Shown here one piece after another: positions 43,464 through 53,003 of a stretch of DNA of 63,387 nucleotides (the stretch's first letter is position 1; the number at the start of each line of letters is the position of its first letter). The notes beneath the pieces were generated by a model. The model was given only the letters and a program-made list of their open reading frames with translations. It made no database searches and had not been told where the DNA came from. Both the position numbers and the translations under genes were made by a program. The DNA is from Clostridia bacterium (GTDB taxonomy: Bacteria > Bacillota_A > Clostridia > Oscillospirales > CAG-272). The stretch spans positions 1-63,387 of the forward strand of contig JAFTLD010000005.1 in assembly GCA_017452945.1 (NCBI GenBank). The letters run 5' to 3'.

Positions 43464-44882
43464 TCAAGTATCAAAATGATTTTGTAAGCAGATGTGCACG
43501 TTCAGGGATTTTTCCGCTGCTTTGACTTCAGCACCGTCGCGTATGCAAATGCCCGGTACGGCAAGCACGCCGTCCTCGTCGCATAGCAAGGGAAGTCTTG
43601 GCCGCAGGGCAAGCGGTACACCGGCCCGGCCGTACAGCTTGCGGATCTTTTTGTGCATGCCGCCGTGGAGAATAACGTCCCCTTGGCGGATCGGGCGCAA
43701 AAAAACCTGTCCTTTTATTGTATCAAATCTTACTTGCAGTTCTGTATATAAATTGTTAACATTTGTGTCAATTCGCGTGTCCGTTTTTTGATTTTCGGGG
43801 AAAGTCGCCCATATTGCCACCCCTGCTTCTGCAATTTCGGTAAAACCTTGCTGCAATGGCAGCAGATAGGCGGGGGGAGATGAACGCTTTTGATCCTGTG
43901 TCATGCGTAAGGCATGACGGTCTGTCACTGCGGCAATACTGCCGGGAAGGCTGATACTGCCGTGTGTGTTTTGGCAAATCTGTGCATAGATCGCATCCAG
44001 ATGCACGGCCTCCGCCATATGCTGCTCTTGGCCGCATTCCTTGGCGTAATCCCCGTAAAGACGCATGATCAGGCGTTTGCCGATGGCAGCGGGCTGCGTG
44101 CGCAAAAGCGCGATGGGTAAGGTATGTGCCGCAGCGTGCTCACAATACAGCGCGTTTGCAATGCCGTCCAACGCCTCGCAATCCTCATTTGCCGCACGGC
44201 AAAGCCTTGCGGCTGCGTGCTGCGGATGGGGAAATAAGATCTCCAGCTCGGGGATGACGCGGTTGCGGATGCGGTTTCGCGCATAGTCGTCGCAGGAGTT
44301 GGTCGCATCGGTCACGTAAGAGAGGTGCATTTGTCCGCATGCGTCCAAGATCTCTTGCTTGGTCAGATGCAAAAGCGGTCGGAACAGGCAGAGGTTATCG
44401 TCCACGTCCGTTCCGGGCAGCGGCGCATAGGCGGGAATGCCGCGCAAGCCTTGCGTGCCCGTACCGCGGCAGAGGCGGAAGAGCAGAGTTTCTAAGTTGT
44501 CGTCGGCGTGGTGTGCCGTGGCAAGCAGGGGAATATGATGCTTGCGCATCAGGCGTGCAAAGTGGCGGTACCGCGCGTGCCTTGCGGCCTCCTCAAGGCT
44601 CTGCCCCGTCTTTTTTGCCAGAGCGGGGACGTTGACCTTGACGGCAAACAGAGGAATTTTCAGCTGTCTGCAGGTCTTTCTGCAAAAATCCAGGTCTGCA
44701 TCGGCTTCTGCGCCGCGAATGCCGTGATGCACGTGTACTGCGTAAAGCGCACTGCCGCACTGCTTGGCCTGCTTGTGTAAAAGGTGCAGTAAAAGCATGG
44801 AATCCGCACCGCCCGAAAAGGCAACGAGAACGGGAGTGTCCTTTTGGTATGTGTCGGGCAGGCTCAGGGTGAATTTATCCAT
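43464..44882 (-). CDS. tilS: tRNA(Ile)-lysidine synthetase
   Basis: Converts the wobble cytidine of tRNA-Ile(CAU) to lysidine. It has 472 residues. The PP-loop motif AFSGGADSMLLLHLL lies at about 22-36, and TAHHADDNLETLLFRLCRGTG is the family motif. The C-terminal region has the TilS tail (KKIRKLYGRAGVPLALR). Its start overlaps the end of dnaB by eight bases. Confidence 0.94.
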   Translation of the reverse strand: MDKFTLSLPDTYQKDTPVLVAFSGGADSMLLLHLLHKQAKQCGSALYAVHVHHGIRGAEADADLDFCRKTCRQLKIPLFAVKVNVPALAKKTGQSLEEAARHARYRHFARLMRKHHIPLLATAHHADDNLETLLFRLCRGTGTQGLRGIPAYAPLPGTDVDDNLCLFRPLLHLTKQEILDACGQMHLSYVTDATNSCDDYARNRIRNRVIPELEILFPHPQHAAARLCRAANEDCEALDGIANALYCEHAAAHTLPIALLRTQPAAIGKRLIMRLYGDYAKECGQEQHMAEAVHLDAIYAQICQNTHGSISLPGSIAAVTDRHALRMTQDQKRSSPPAYLLPLQQGFTEIAEAGVAIWATFPENQKTDTRIDTNVNNLYTELQVRFDTIKGQVFLRPIRQGDVILHGGMHKKIRKLYGRAGVPLALRPRLPLLCDEDGVLAVPGICIRDGAEVKAAEKSLNVHICLQNHFDT

Positions 44883-46212
44883 GGCCCTGATCGTCCGTGA
44901 TGGTACGGAACTTGGTGTAACGGCCCACCCAGCCCATCTTGACCGTGTTGGTAGAGCCGTGACGGTTTTTGGCCACGATAACCTCGGCGGTGGAATCCTC
45001 GGGGGCCTCCTCGCCTACCTTGTAGTATTCATCGCGGTACAGGAAGATGACCACGTCCGCGTCCTGCTCGATCGCACCCGAGTCACGCAGGTCGGAAAGC
45101 ATGGGCTTTTTGTCGGTTCTGCCCTCGGGTCCGCGCGAGAGCTGTGCGCAGCAGATGACGGGAACCATCAGCTCCTTGGCCATGATCTTGAGTGCACGGG
45201 AGATTTCGGAAACCTCTTGTACGCGGTTGTCGATCTTGCGGTCGGATTGCATGAGCTGCAAATAGTCGATAACCACAAGTCCGAGATTGTCCACGCGGCG
45301 CAGCTTTGCTTTCATGCCCGTAACCGACTGACCAGACGTGTCGTCGATCAGCACGTCGCATTTGGCAAGGTGCGAGGTGGCTTCGGCGATCTTGCGCCAG
45401 TCGTCCTGCGCCAGCTCACCGGTACGCAGCGCGTAGCTGTCTACCAACGCTTCGCTGGAAATGACACGGTTGACAAGCTGGTCTGCCGACATTTCCAGTG
45501 AGAAGATGGCAACCTTTTTGCCCGTCTGCGATGCAACGTTTGTCGCGATATTCAAGCAGAACGAGGTCTTGCCCATACCGGGACGCGCACCGACCAAGAT
45601 CAGGTCGGATTTGCCCATGCCTGCCAGCACGCGGTCAAGACCGGAAAATCCGGTGGACGTGCCTTGCGATGCGTTTTTGTTTTCCTTGAGCTCGTGCAGA
45701 TGGGCGTAAACGTCACCGATGACCTCGCGGATGTGCTTGAAGTTCTTGGTGTCGCGCCCCTGCGCGATGGCGTAAATGCTGTTTTGTGCGGATTCCAGAA
45801 TGCCTGCCACCGAGTCTTGCTCGGAGTATGCGGCTTCGGAAATATCGTTTGCCACCTCGATCAGGCGGCGCAGCGTGCTTTTTTCCTTGACGATGCGGGC
45901 GTAGTCCTTGATGTTGAGAGCGTTGGGAACGACCTCGGCAAGGGTGCGGATGTAATCCTGACCGCCCGATTTGTCGTAAATGCCCTTATATACCAGGGTA
46001 TCGATCAGGGTGACCAGGTCGATCTCGTTGTTTTGTGCGAAAAGATCCTGAAAGGCCATGTAGATGCGCTGATGCTCTTCCAGATAAAAGTCGTCCGGCT
46101 TGATCAGGTCGGCAATTTCATCCAGCGCCTTGGGGTCAATCAGGATAGAACCAAGCAGGGATTGCTCGGCAATCAGGGAGAAGGGTAGCTTGCGTACAAG
46201 TTCCTCGCTCAT
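44875..46212 (-). CDS. dnaB: Replicative DNA helicase
   Basis: Hexameric helicase of 445 residues (called DnaC in Bacillus). The N-terminal domain starts LPFSLIAEQSLLGSILIDP. The RecA-like domain has GARPGMGKTSFCLNIA and VVIDYLQLM, ending with VAKNRHGSTNTVKM. No intein. The ATG at 46212 has GGAGG upstream. It lies 33 bases after rplI, the usual Bacillota pairing. Confidence 0.97.
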   Translation of the reverse strand: MSEELVRKLPFSLIAEQSLLGSILIDPKALDEIADLIKPDDFYLEEHQRIYMAFQDLFAQNNEIDLVTLIDTLVYKGIYDKSGGQDYIRTLAEVVPNALNIKDYARIVKEKSTLRRLIEVANDISEAAYSEQDSVAGILESAQNSIYAIAQGRDTKNFKHIREVIGDVYAHLHELKENKNASQGTSTGFSGLDRVLAGMGKSDLILVGARPGMGKTSFCLNIATNVASQTGKKVAIFSLEMSADQLVNRVISSEALVDSYALRTGELAQDDWRKIAEATSHLAKCDVLIDDTSGQSVTGMKAKLRRVDNLGLVVIDYLQLMQSDRKIDNRVQEVSEISRALKIMAKELMVPVICCAQLSRGPEGRTDKKPMLSDLRDSGAIEQDADVVIFLYRDEYYKVGEEAPEDSTAEVIVAKNRHGSTNTVKMGWVGRYTKFRTITDDQGHG

Positions 46213-46245
46213 ATAGACCTCCATGAAAATCGTCCGTGATGAGAT

Positions 46246-46689
46246 TTATGCACCAACGGTCACCTTGATATTGCCGGTGATCTCGGTGTACAGGCGCACG
46301 TCAAAATTGTAGGTGCCGTAGGCCTTGATGGGATCGGGCATGACGATCTTGCGCTTATCAATGGTAATGCCGTGCTGCTTGGAAAGCGCCTCTGCAATGT
46401 CCTTGGACGTGATCGAACCGTACAGTCTGCCGTCAGCGCCTGCGTTGACGTTGAACTTTACAACCACCTGCGAGAGCTTGGATGCGATCTCGTTTGCCGT
46501 TGCCTTTTCGGTTTCGATCTTGTATTGCTTGGATGCTTCCTTGTTTTTGGCCTCATTGAGCGCCTTGTTGTCGGCAACTACGGCCAGCTTTTTGGGCAAA
46601 AGGAAGTTGCGTGCGTATCCGTCGGATACGTCGATGATCTGATCCTTTTTGCCTTGTCCTTTCACGTCTTGTAAAAGAAGAACCTTCAT
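46246..46689 (-). CDS. rplI: 50S ribosomal protein L9
   Basis: Protein of 147 residues. N-terminal domain [20 protein letters not shown] and [13 protein letters not shown], a long connecting helix rich in Lys and Glu, then the C-terminal rRNA-binding domain ([16 protein letters not shown]). It sits between gdpP and dnaB. Confidence 0.97.
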   Translation of the reverse strand: MKVLLLQDVKGQGKKDQIIDVSDGYARNFLLPKKLAVVADNKALNEAKNKEASKQYKIETEKATANEIASKLSQVVVKFNVNAGADGRLYGSITSKDIAEALSKQHGITIDKRKIVMPDPIKAYGTYNFDVRLYTEITGNIKVTVGA

Positions 46690-46721
46690 GTTATATACCT
46701 CCTTGCGGTCATGCGGGACGG

Positions 46722-48866
46722 TTATTTTCCGTCCTCGGATTTGTAATCGTATTCAAAATAGTCGTCTATTGCGGATCTGAGCAGCTCGTAAGCGCTCTGA
46801 ATGGTTGCGTTTTTGACTTGTGCACCTGCCACGTCAAAGTGTCCGCCGCCCTGCAGCTTTTCCAAAATCAGCTGCACGTTGATCTCACCCTTGGAGCGGC
46901 CGGAGATGACAACGGTATCTCCCATGAGCACCATGGCAAAGGATGCCTCAATGCCCTTGAGAGAGAGCAGGCTGTCCGCTGCCTTTGCGGCAGCCACGCG
47001 ATCCTCGGGGGAGGGCTCTTTTTCGGTGTTGAGCCAAGTGATGGCCACTATGTCGCGATAGATACGCGCCATGGAGTCAAATGCGCTGGCAATGCGCATG
47101 TCCTCCAGATCCTGATTGAAGAATTCACGCGTGACGCTGGTGTGCGCGCCTCTGGAGTACAGGTAGTGCGTGATCTCAAAGGTTTGCGCACCCGCGTTAC
47201 GGGTAAAGTTGTGAGTATCCAGCATAATGCCGGAGAGAAGCAGATTGGCCTCCTCTTTCTGCAGGCAGTCGGCAAATTCACTCTGCTGCATCATTTCGGC
47301 AATGATCTCACTGGCAGAGGATTTTGTGGGCTCGATATAGTTCAGGAAGGGGTTAAAGTCCGGTTCCTTGACCAATCGGTGGTGGTCGATCAGTGCGATC
47401 TGCGGTACGCTGCCCGGCAGATCGGGCGCTTCAAAAATGAAGCGGTTGTTGGCATCCACGATGATCAGAAGGGTGTCCGACGTTACGGCATTCATGCCCG
47501 CCTCGCGGTCAATGAACATTTCACTGTATTGCTCCAGCCCTGCAAGATGTGCAAAGCAGGTGCGGAAGGTATCGCATTTGCGGTCAATGACGATGTGAAC
47601 GTCGGGAATCGAGGAAACAGAGCGTCCCTCTTGTCGGGCTTTGGTCTCCAACACGCTCAAGGTGAATCTGGCTGCACCGACGCAAGCACCGACCGAGTCA
47701 AAGTCAGGATTGGCGTGTCCCATGATCAGCACGTTGCCGCATTCACGGATTTTGTCTGCAAGTACGTCCGCGCTGACGCGGGAGTTGATCGAGGAGTTAC
47801 TTTCCAGAATCTTGTGCGTGCCGCCAAAGTATTCCAGACCGCCGCGCGCACCGCGACGCAGCGCTACTTGGTTGCCGCCGCGGGAGAGTGCCACTTCGAG
47901 AGCCGCATAAGCAGCGCGTTCCTTGTCGCCCATGGAGCCGCCAACCGAGGCAATGCCCATAGAAACCGAAACAGGGAAGGTGTTGTCACCGATTCTGATG
48001 TCCATGACCGTGTTCAGAATGCTGAATCGGTCAGCAATACATTTCTCCAGCTTCTCTTCCGAGAAAATGGCGATATATTTATCTCTGTCGTACTCGCGGA
48101 TCATACCGTCAAGGCTCAGTACCCAATCCGAAAGGATCTTTTCAATGCGGGTGGCGGTCTCGCGGTAGCTTGCGCGAACGAATTGCGTCAGCTCCTGCAA
48201 GTTATCGATGGCAATGTAAGCCACAACGGGGTTTTCGCGCTCTGCGCGTTCCTTGAGCTCTAAGATGCTGTTGACGTCACGGAACACGGTAAAAAAGTAT
48301 TCCTTGCTGTCTATGCGCATGGAATAGCTTTCCAGCTTGTATCTTTTGCCGTTACCGAGTCTTGTAATGGATTTTTCCTCGGAAACCTTTCCACCGTGTG
48401 CGGCGGTGGAGATGGTGTCCATGGAAACGGAACAGAATTCGGAAAGGCGAATGTTGCAAACGGAGGTCTTATAGCCAAGGATGTCCTGCAGTGCGCTGTT
48501 GATGGTCTGGACCACGCCGTCATTGCCGATGACGGCGTACGGCACGTCAATGACGTAACGGAACATGTCGGTGATCTCGGTATTGATATGATCCGCAGCT
48601 AAGACCGCCTCCTTGAAGCGCAAATGGCGGAACAGGTAAACCACAAACATGATAGCGCAGGTCAGGACGAAGACAACTGCCGCGCTCAAAGCAAACCAGC
48701 TAAGTGGGAGTGCCGGGTGATCTACGTGTCCGATCACGGCACACGCGCCCAGCAAAACCAATCCAACCGAGGCACATACGGCAAAGGGAATGCGCAGATC
48801 CATGCAAACTGCATCCTTTTTACCGTAATAATATCCGTTTTTTCGATACTCGGAATGGTTTTTCAT
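46722..48866 (-). CDS. gdpP: Cyclic-di-AMP phosphodiesterase, GdpP-type
   Basis: Protein of 714 residues. It has two TM segments at about 25-78, a PAS-like domain, a degenerate GGDEF ([15 protein letters not shown] in place of GGDEF) and DHH/DHHA1 domains with [22 protein letters not shown] and [12 protein letters not shown]. GdpP hydrolyses c-di-AMP to pApA and so sets potassium and wall homeostasis. The start is one base after the DUF2232 gene, with GGAGG in its 3' end. Confidence 0.94.
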   Translation of the reverse strand: MKNHSEYRKNGYYYGKKDAVCMDLRIPFAVCASVGLVLLGACAVIGHVDHPALPLSWFALSAAVVFVLTCAIMFVVYLFRHLRFKEAVLAADHINTEITDMFRYVIDVPYAVIGNDGVVQTINSALQDILGYKTSVCNIRLSEFCSVSMDTISTAAHGGKVSEEKSITRLGNGKRYKLESYSMRIDSKEYFFTVFRDVNSILELKERAERENPVVAYIAIDNLQELTQFVRASYRETATRIEKILSDWVLSLDGMIREYDRDKYIAIFSEEKLEKCIADRFSILNTVMDIRIGDNTFPVSVSMGIASVGGSMGDKERAAYAALEVALSRGGNQVALRRGARGGLEYFGGTHKILESNSSINSRVSADVLADKIRECGNVLIMGHANPDFDSVGACVGAARFTLSVLETKARQEGRSVSSIPDVHIVIDRKCDTFRTCFAHLAGLEQYSEMFIDREAGMNAVTSDTLLIIVDANNRFIFEAPDLPGSVPQIALIDHHRLVKEPDFNPFLNYIEPTKSSASEIIAEMMQQSEFADCLQKEEANLLLSGIMLDTHNFTRNAGAQTFEITHYLYSRGAHTSVTREFFNQDLEDMRIASAFDSMARIYRDIVAITWLNTEKEPSPEDRVAAAKAADSLLSLKGIEASFAMVLMGDTVVISGRSKGEINVQLILEKLQGGGHFDVAGAQVKNATIQSAYELLRSAIDDYFEYDYKSEDGK

Positions 48867-48867
48867 A

Positions 48868-50133
48868 TCATCTACCTCCTTGTGAACTGTTCATTTTTTG
48901 TTCCAGGGCTTTCGCAATGGCCGAGAGAATAATGCCAAAAGCACCGAAGAATGCAAGCATGGGTACGACCGCAATGCCAAGGAATATCACGGCTAAAGCG
49001 TAGGTGAGAATGAGCGGCCATTTGATCGGTGCCTGCTTGATGTTTCCAATCACGCCGAGAATGCCGTGCACCGTGATCATGGGCATCAGAATAAACAGCA
49101 GGTTGAGTGCGATAAAGAGCACCACCTCGCCCTGCGGGAACATGGCAGAGATCAGCATGGCTGCATAGCACAAAAGCAAGAGGACCGCAGAGGGTACCGA
49201 GGGGGAGTATGCGCTCATGTGCGCAGGGCACACTTCGCGAGGCTGCTTTCCGATCAGAATGGCAGTAAACCCACGGTGAGCAATAAAAGCAAAAATCCAA
49301 AGCATCATGACGGTCATGCCGGGCAAAAGTCCCATGAAGGCAGAGGCGATGGAATCGGAAAATTCCGTGATCTTTTCGGGGGTGATTTCACCGCCCAGCA
49401 TCTGTTCTACCTGTACAGCCATCTCCTCGGTTTCGGTCATAAGCTGCAGGGCTTGAGCAAACGCGGAGGAAAAAGAGGCGTGGAAGGCCTTGACCGTGTC
49501 GTTGATGCCTTGCATGTTCAAAGGAACACCGGCAACGGCCAAATCAATGATCGTGAAAATCAGCAGAGCAGCCACGAGCGTACCTGTCAGCGTGCCGACC
49601 GATACAATAACGGAGTATTTTTTCTTAAAGCAAAAGCCGAGAGCGAGCGCACCGAAGGAGGGTAAAAGCGCACTCAGCGCCAGCAGCGGATCGCATGTCA
49701 GCGCAAATGCTGCAAGATATGCTGCAGGAGCAGCAATGGCAAATGGCAGGTAGGCAGCTCCACGGGCGTCGGCCAACAGGGCTGCACCGGCTATCACCGC
49801 GCAAAGTAAAGATGCAAACAATATGCACATCCAGGCTCCGAACACAAACAGAAGCACAAAACCGACCAAGGCACAACTCAAAAAGACCGGTTTGCGACAA
49901 TAGATCAGAACGAATGCGGTGCAAAGCGCAAGTATGCCAAGTGAGATGGCCAGCAGTAGGGTGGATTCATAGGGCGCAGCCGCCTCTGTTCCGGTGCGGT
50001 TTATATAAAAGGTCATCACGGGGAGTGAGACAGAGCAAGCGAGCAGAACGATGCAGCAGACGGTGCGGACGAAACGAGAGAGGGGCTGTCTGTGCAGCTC
50101 TGCGGTGGGAGCGGAGTTATTTGAAATATCCAT
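48868..50133 (-). CDS. DUF2232 (YybS-like) membrane protein
   Basis: Protein of 421 residues with about nine or ten hydrophobic segments and a typical DUF2232 C-terminal half (GLLPGMTVMMLWIFAFIAHR). In Bacillus the gene yybS has the same position before gdpP-rplI-dnaC. The start at 50133 has AAGGAGA six bases upstream; the longer upstream frame crosses the promoter. First gene of the operon. Biochemical role unknown. Confidence 0.85.
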   Translation of the reverse strand: MDISNNSAPTAELHRQPLSRFVRTVCCIVLLACSVSLPVMTFYINRTGTEAAAPYESTLLLAISLGILALCTAFVLIYCRKPVFLSCALVGFVLLFVFGAWMCILFASLLCAVIAGAALLADARGAAYLPFAIAAPAAYLAAFALTCDPLLALSALLPSFGALALGFCFKKKYSVIVSVGTLTGTLVAALLIFTIIDLAVAGVPLNMQGINDTVKAFHASFSSAFAQALQLMTETEEMAVQVEQMLGGEITPEKITEFSDSIASAFMGLLPGMTVMMLWIFAFIAHRGFTAILIGKQPREVCPAHMSAYSPSVPSAVLLLLCYAAMLISAMFPQGEVVLFIALNLLFILMPMITVHGILGVIGNIKQAPIKWPLILTYALAVIFLGIAVVPMLAFFGAFGIILSAIAKALEQKMNSSQGGR

Positions 50134-50189
50134 AGCATCTCCTTTCCGTACCCGAGATAAACGTACGGGCACAATCATACCATTATAAT

Positions 50190-50218
50190 AGTATAACATA
50201 TAAAAATGCTTTTGTAAA
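50190..50218 (-). promoter_or_regulatory. Promoter of the DUF2232-gdpP-rplI-dnaB-tilS-hpt-ftsH operon
   Basis: TTTACA, a 17-bp spacer and TATACT on the minus strand, 57 bases before the first start codon. No other clear promoter or terminator was seen down to 40.7 kb. Confidence 0.65.
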
Positions 50219-50369
50219 CAATAAACCTGACAAAAACAAGAAAATATAGTGAATTTTCTCAGAAAAAAGCCTGAAAACGTGCAGGATCTTGCACGGACGC
50301 AACATGAATTCTTTGTGCAAGGGCGGATTTTCAAAATCAAAAGGCGGGTTCTTGTAAGGATGATAAAAC

Positions 50370-50395
50370 CCCGACAGATTTTTTAGTCTGTCGGG
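50370..50395 (-). terminator. Terminator of the 50425-50793 gene
   Basis: A 9-bp stem (CCCGACAGA / TCTGTCGGG) with an eight-base loop, followed by GTTTTA on the minus strand, 30 bases after the stop. Confidence 0.8.
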
Positions 50396-50424
50396 ATTAC
50401 TGTTTATGACACTTATTATACAGG

Positions 50425-50793
50425 TCATTCATAAATTTTCACTTCATAGCAGTATATGGTAAGAACAATATTATTAACAAGTTGAATTGATAAACGTAAC
50501 AAGTTGTTTTTTATGGGTTGATTATGATAAAATTCTCCATCAAGGGGATGAGAGTCTTTGACTTTTTGCAAAAAGTGGGTGAGCTCATTATTGACATATT
50601 CCAGTTTTGCGTCGTATATAATTGTATCTTCCCACACACATAGGTCTGTTAATCCCACTACGTTATGACAAAGTATTTTGATTGAATTTTCATAATCATC
50701 GTGGTTGATCATAATACTAACTTGGTTGGATGATATTTCGATCTTTTCAATATCAGCGTCATGCCAACAGTACTTATGAAATTGGTTTATCAT
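50425..50793 (-). CDS. Hypothetical protein of 122 residues
   Basis: No family recognised. The protein begins MINQFHKYCWHDADIEKIEI and is mostly alternating beta strands with a helix near SIQLVNNIVLTIYCYEVKIYE; no signal peptide or TM. AAAGGGC precedes the ATG and a terminator follows. The gene is clearly more AT-rich than its neighbours and sits in an accessory patch next to repeats, which suggests acquisition. Size and fold pattern would suit an orphan immunity protein, but that is speculation. Confidence 0.7.
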   Translation of the reverse strand: MINQFHKYCWHDADIEKIEISSNQVSIMINHDDYENSIKILCHNVVGLTDLCVWEDTIIYDAKLEYVNNELTHFLQKVKDSHPLDGEFYHNQPIKNNLLRLSIQLVNNIVLTIYCYEVKIYE

Positions 50794-50891
50794 ACTTCAT
50801 GCCCTTTCTGCTGTTATTTGTTTATAAACTGTTTTGTCGCCGGTTTCGCATTTGTATTACAAACGCTTCGGGCAAAGTCCGTACCCCCTTA

Positions 50892-50963
50892 AGACGCACG
50901 AGCGCGTCCAAAGGCTCCCTCCGGGAGGGAGCTGGCGCCGTAGGCGACTGAGGGAGAGTGCGT
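50892..50963. repeat. REP-like element, copy C
   Basis: Ends form ACGCAC / GTGCGT (50894-50899, 50958-50963). The centre is a perfect hairpin GGCTCCCTCC / GGGAGGGAGC followed by GGCGCCGTAGGCGACTGAGG. The 50794-51011 spacer contains no gene. Confidence 0.75.
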
Positions 50964-51001
50964 AACAATGAAGTGAATCTAAACTTAAAGTCACGCAGGC
51001 T

Positions 51002-51043
51002 CCTTCCACCGCTAACGCGGTCCCCCTCCCTCTCGGAGGGAGG
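51002..51043. repeat. REP-like element, copy D, overlapping the DUF559 gene end
   Basis: CCACCGCTAACGCGGTCCCC and the hairpin CCTCCCT / AGGGAGG. CGCGGTCCCCCTCCC is close to the core of copies A and B. It supplies the last codons of the DUF559 gene. Confidence 0.75.
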
Positions 51044-51389
51044 CTTTCACGGCAGTATCTATATACTCGCAGACACCCCGAAAGTTTGTGTTGATTTGTC
51101 GGTTTGTAAAACGAATAACTTTCAGATCGTAGCCTTCAAGAATTTCGGTGCGAAATTCGTCTTTTTGTCTGCCGTCCTCAGTATAGTGCTGCGAGCCATC
51201 AATTTCTATAATCAATTTCGCTTTGTGACAATAAAAGTCAGCAATAAAATCCTCGATTGCTTTTTGGCGTTGAAAACGCACTTCGTATTTTGCCAAAAAG
51301 TCATACCACAAATGCTTTTCTTGCGGTGTCGCATTTTTGCGCAAATTTTTGGCAAGAGTAATATTCTTTTGATTATAATCGAGCGACAT
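51012..51389 (-). CDS. DUF559 endonuclease-like protein
   Basis: Protein of 125 residues. The DUF559/Vsr-like nuclease core is visible: NATPQEKHLWYDFL, RFQRQKAIEDFIADFYCHKAKLIIEIDGSQHY and GYDLKVIRFTN (the E-x-D in IIEIDGSQH and the preceding DF are likely metal ligands). The last ten or so residues (KASLREGGGPR) are encoded by the REP-like element. GGGGGAG precedes the ATG. The family is common in mobile or repeat-rich spots; activity untested. Confidence 0.85.
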   Translation of the reverse strand: MSLDYNQKNITLAKNLRKNATPQEKHLWYDFLAKYEVRFQRQKAIEDFIADFYCHKAKLIIEIDGSQHYTEDGRQKDEFRTEILEGYDLKVIRFTNRQINTNFRGVCEYIDTAVKASLREGGGPR

Positions 51390-51433
51390 ATTTACTCCCC
51401 CGAAATGTTTGTTGTATTCATTATATCACAAAA

Positions 51434-51461
51434 TCGGCAGAAAGAAAACTCCTTCTGCCGA
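51434..51461 (-). terminator. Terminator of the acyltransferase gene
   Basis: A 9-bp stem (TCGGCAGAA / TTCTGCCGA), followed by TTTTG on the minus strand. Confidence 0.8.
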
Positions 51462-51525
51462 AATTTGTAAACAGCCATATGAGAAGCAGCCTATCCGGCA
51501 GCCTTTATTTACGGTTCGGTGGATT

Positions 51526-52719
51526 CTATGCCTCCGGCTCGGCCTTTTTGCACCGCGCAGCGATCTTACCGGGCAGATCGGCAAGGTATTCGATCCCCTT
51601 GTCTATGCGGGCAAACTTGAAAAGATAGATCTTGCATAAGGTAAAGAGCGCAGTTGCAAAAAAGATCGCGAACACTGCACCGAACGAGCAGATCAGCATT
51701 TTCCAAGTCGGATAGTCGGCAAATTCGCGGAAGGAATGCCACAGCTCATCCCAATACCAGCCCGCGGAGCAAACGTGTAGCACGAAAATGCCCCAGGTGG
51801 CTTTGGCCAGATTGGCAACGATCACCTTGATCGGCTTGCCCTTGATTTTGATCTGCATAAAGAACAGAAGCAGCGCAACGGACATGATCACCATGCAGGG
51901 AGATACGTAGCTGATCAGATCGTCTCGGTACTGATAAAGCGTGGCGGATTCCTCCAAAAGCCTCTTTTCGAACTGCTTTTCCGCGTAGATCATTTTGTAC
52001 CAGGCAATAAAGGCGGAGAAAAAGAAGGCGGAAAGCGTTACAGGCCATTTTGCCCACTTGGGTGCTCCGTAAATGCGGAAATACGCGCCTATGACGTAAA
52101 GACAGATCAGCCAGATGGTGGAATAACCGCCGCCAAGACCGTAGTTGTCTTTATGTACGATCAATTTGAAGATGGTGGGTACCTGCAGCCAAAGGATGAT
52201 CGCGATGTGCTGTTTGCGGCTCAGTGAGAGAAGTCCCTTATTCAAAAGAGGGATGAGGGGAAACATAAAGAAATAGGCACAGAGGTACCAAAGCTCGCGT
52301 CTTGCCAAAGGGAAGATCGCGCTCAGCCACCAATCCTTTTCCACTTGTACGGAAGGAATGAAAAAGTGCGCGACTGCCGTAATACCCAGAATGAGCACCA
52401 CGGTTTCCAGCCACAGATGGATAAAGCGTCGGAATTTGAATTTGGTCTTGACGTTGGCAAAGCCGGAAATGATGGCGTAACAATTGACCGAGCAGTAACC
52501 GATGGTTTCCAAAAACCAGGCAACCTGATAGTTATCGGAAAGGTGCTCGGAATACGCGCGGACGCCTCCGTGTCCCATTACGTGCAAAAGGATCACGAGC
52601 AGCATGGATACGATACGGAACAGCTCCACGCCCATATTGCGCTCGCTTTTTTGCGAGAGGGGCGGCAAAAGCTCTGCTTGCATTGCTTGAGTATCGGCTT
52701 GCGTTTTGAGTGCAGTCAT
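51526..52719 (-). CDS. Acyltransferase family 3 membrane protein
   Basis: Protein of 397 residues with about ten TM helices after a 28-residue cytoplasmic start. The family signature is NMGVELFRIVSMLLVILLHVMGHGG, with the presumed catalytic His in LLHV. Such OafA/WecH-like enzymes O-acetylate cell-wall or exopolysaccharide sugars. It is a single gene with its own terminator. AAGGAG precedes the ATG. Exact acceptor unknown. Confidence 0.88.
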   Translation of the reverse strand: MTALKTQADTQAMQAELLPPLSQKSERNMGVELFRIVSMLLVILLHVMGHGGVRAYSEHLSDNYQVAWFLETIGYCSVNCYAIISGFANVKTKFKFRRFIHLWLETVVLILGITAVAHFFIPSVQVEKDWWLSAIFPLARRELWYLCAYFFMFPLIPLLNKGLLSLSRKQHIAIILWLQVPTIFKLIVHKDNYGLGGGYSTIWLICLYVIGAYFRIYGAPKWAKWPVTLSAFFFSAFIAWYKMIYAEKQFEKRLLEESATLYQYRDDLISYVSPCMVIMSVALLLFFMQIKIKGKPIKVIVANLAKATWGIFVLHVCSAGWYWDELWHSFREFADYPTWKMLICSFGAVFAIFFATALFTLCKIYLFKFARIDKGIEYLADLPGKIAARCKKAEPEA

Positions 52720-52897
52720 TTGAAATCTCCTTTTTGATGGGGCTCTGTCCTTTGCATATATTATGCCATATATCCGTCATAATGTCAAGAACGGCACAAT
52801 TGGCATCTTTTCCTTAATAAGGACGGATTTTTTCTTGAAATGTTCCGCTTTTTTCAAATTATTTTGCAAAAATTTCAAAAAAAATTTGCATAAGGTA

Positions 52898-52926
52898 TTG
52901 CAAATGGCAAAAACTTGTGTTATAAT
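52898..52926 (+). promoter_or_regulatory. rimP-nusA-infB operon promoter
   Basis: TTGCAA, a 17-bp spacer and TATAAT, about 80 bases before rimP. Confidence 0.8.
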
Positions 52927-52946
52927 GCCTACAGTAGGATACTATG

Positions 52947-52975
52947 TTGGAGTGGGTTGAGCAAATCCACTCCAA
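52947..52975 (+). promoter_or_regulatory. Leader hairpin before rimP
   Basis: A 9-bp stem (TTGGAGTGG / CCACTCCAA) with an 11-base loop followed by AAATTTTAT. It starts about 15 bases into the predicted transcript and resembles a weak terminator, so it could attenuate the operon encoding NusA itself. Confidence 0.5.
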
Positions 52976-53003
52976 AAATTTTATCATGGAAAGGATACTG
53001 AGC

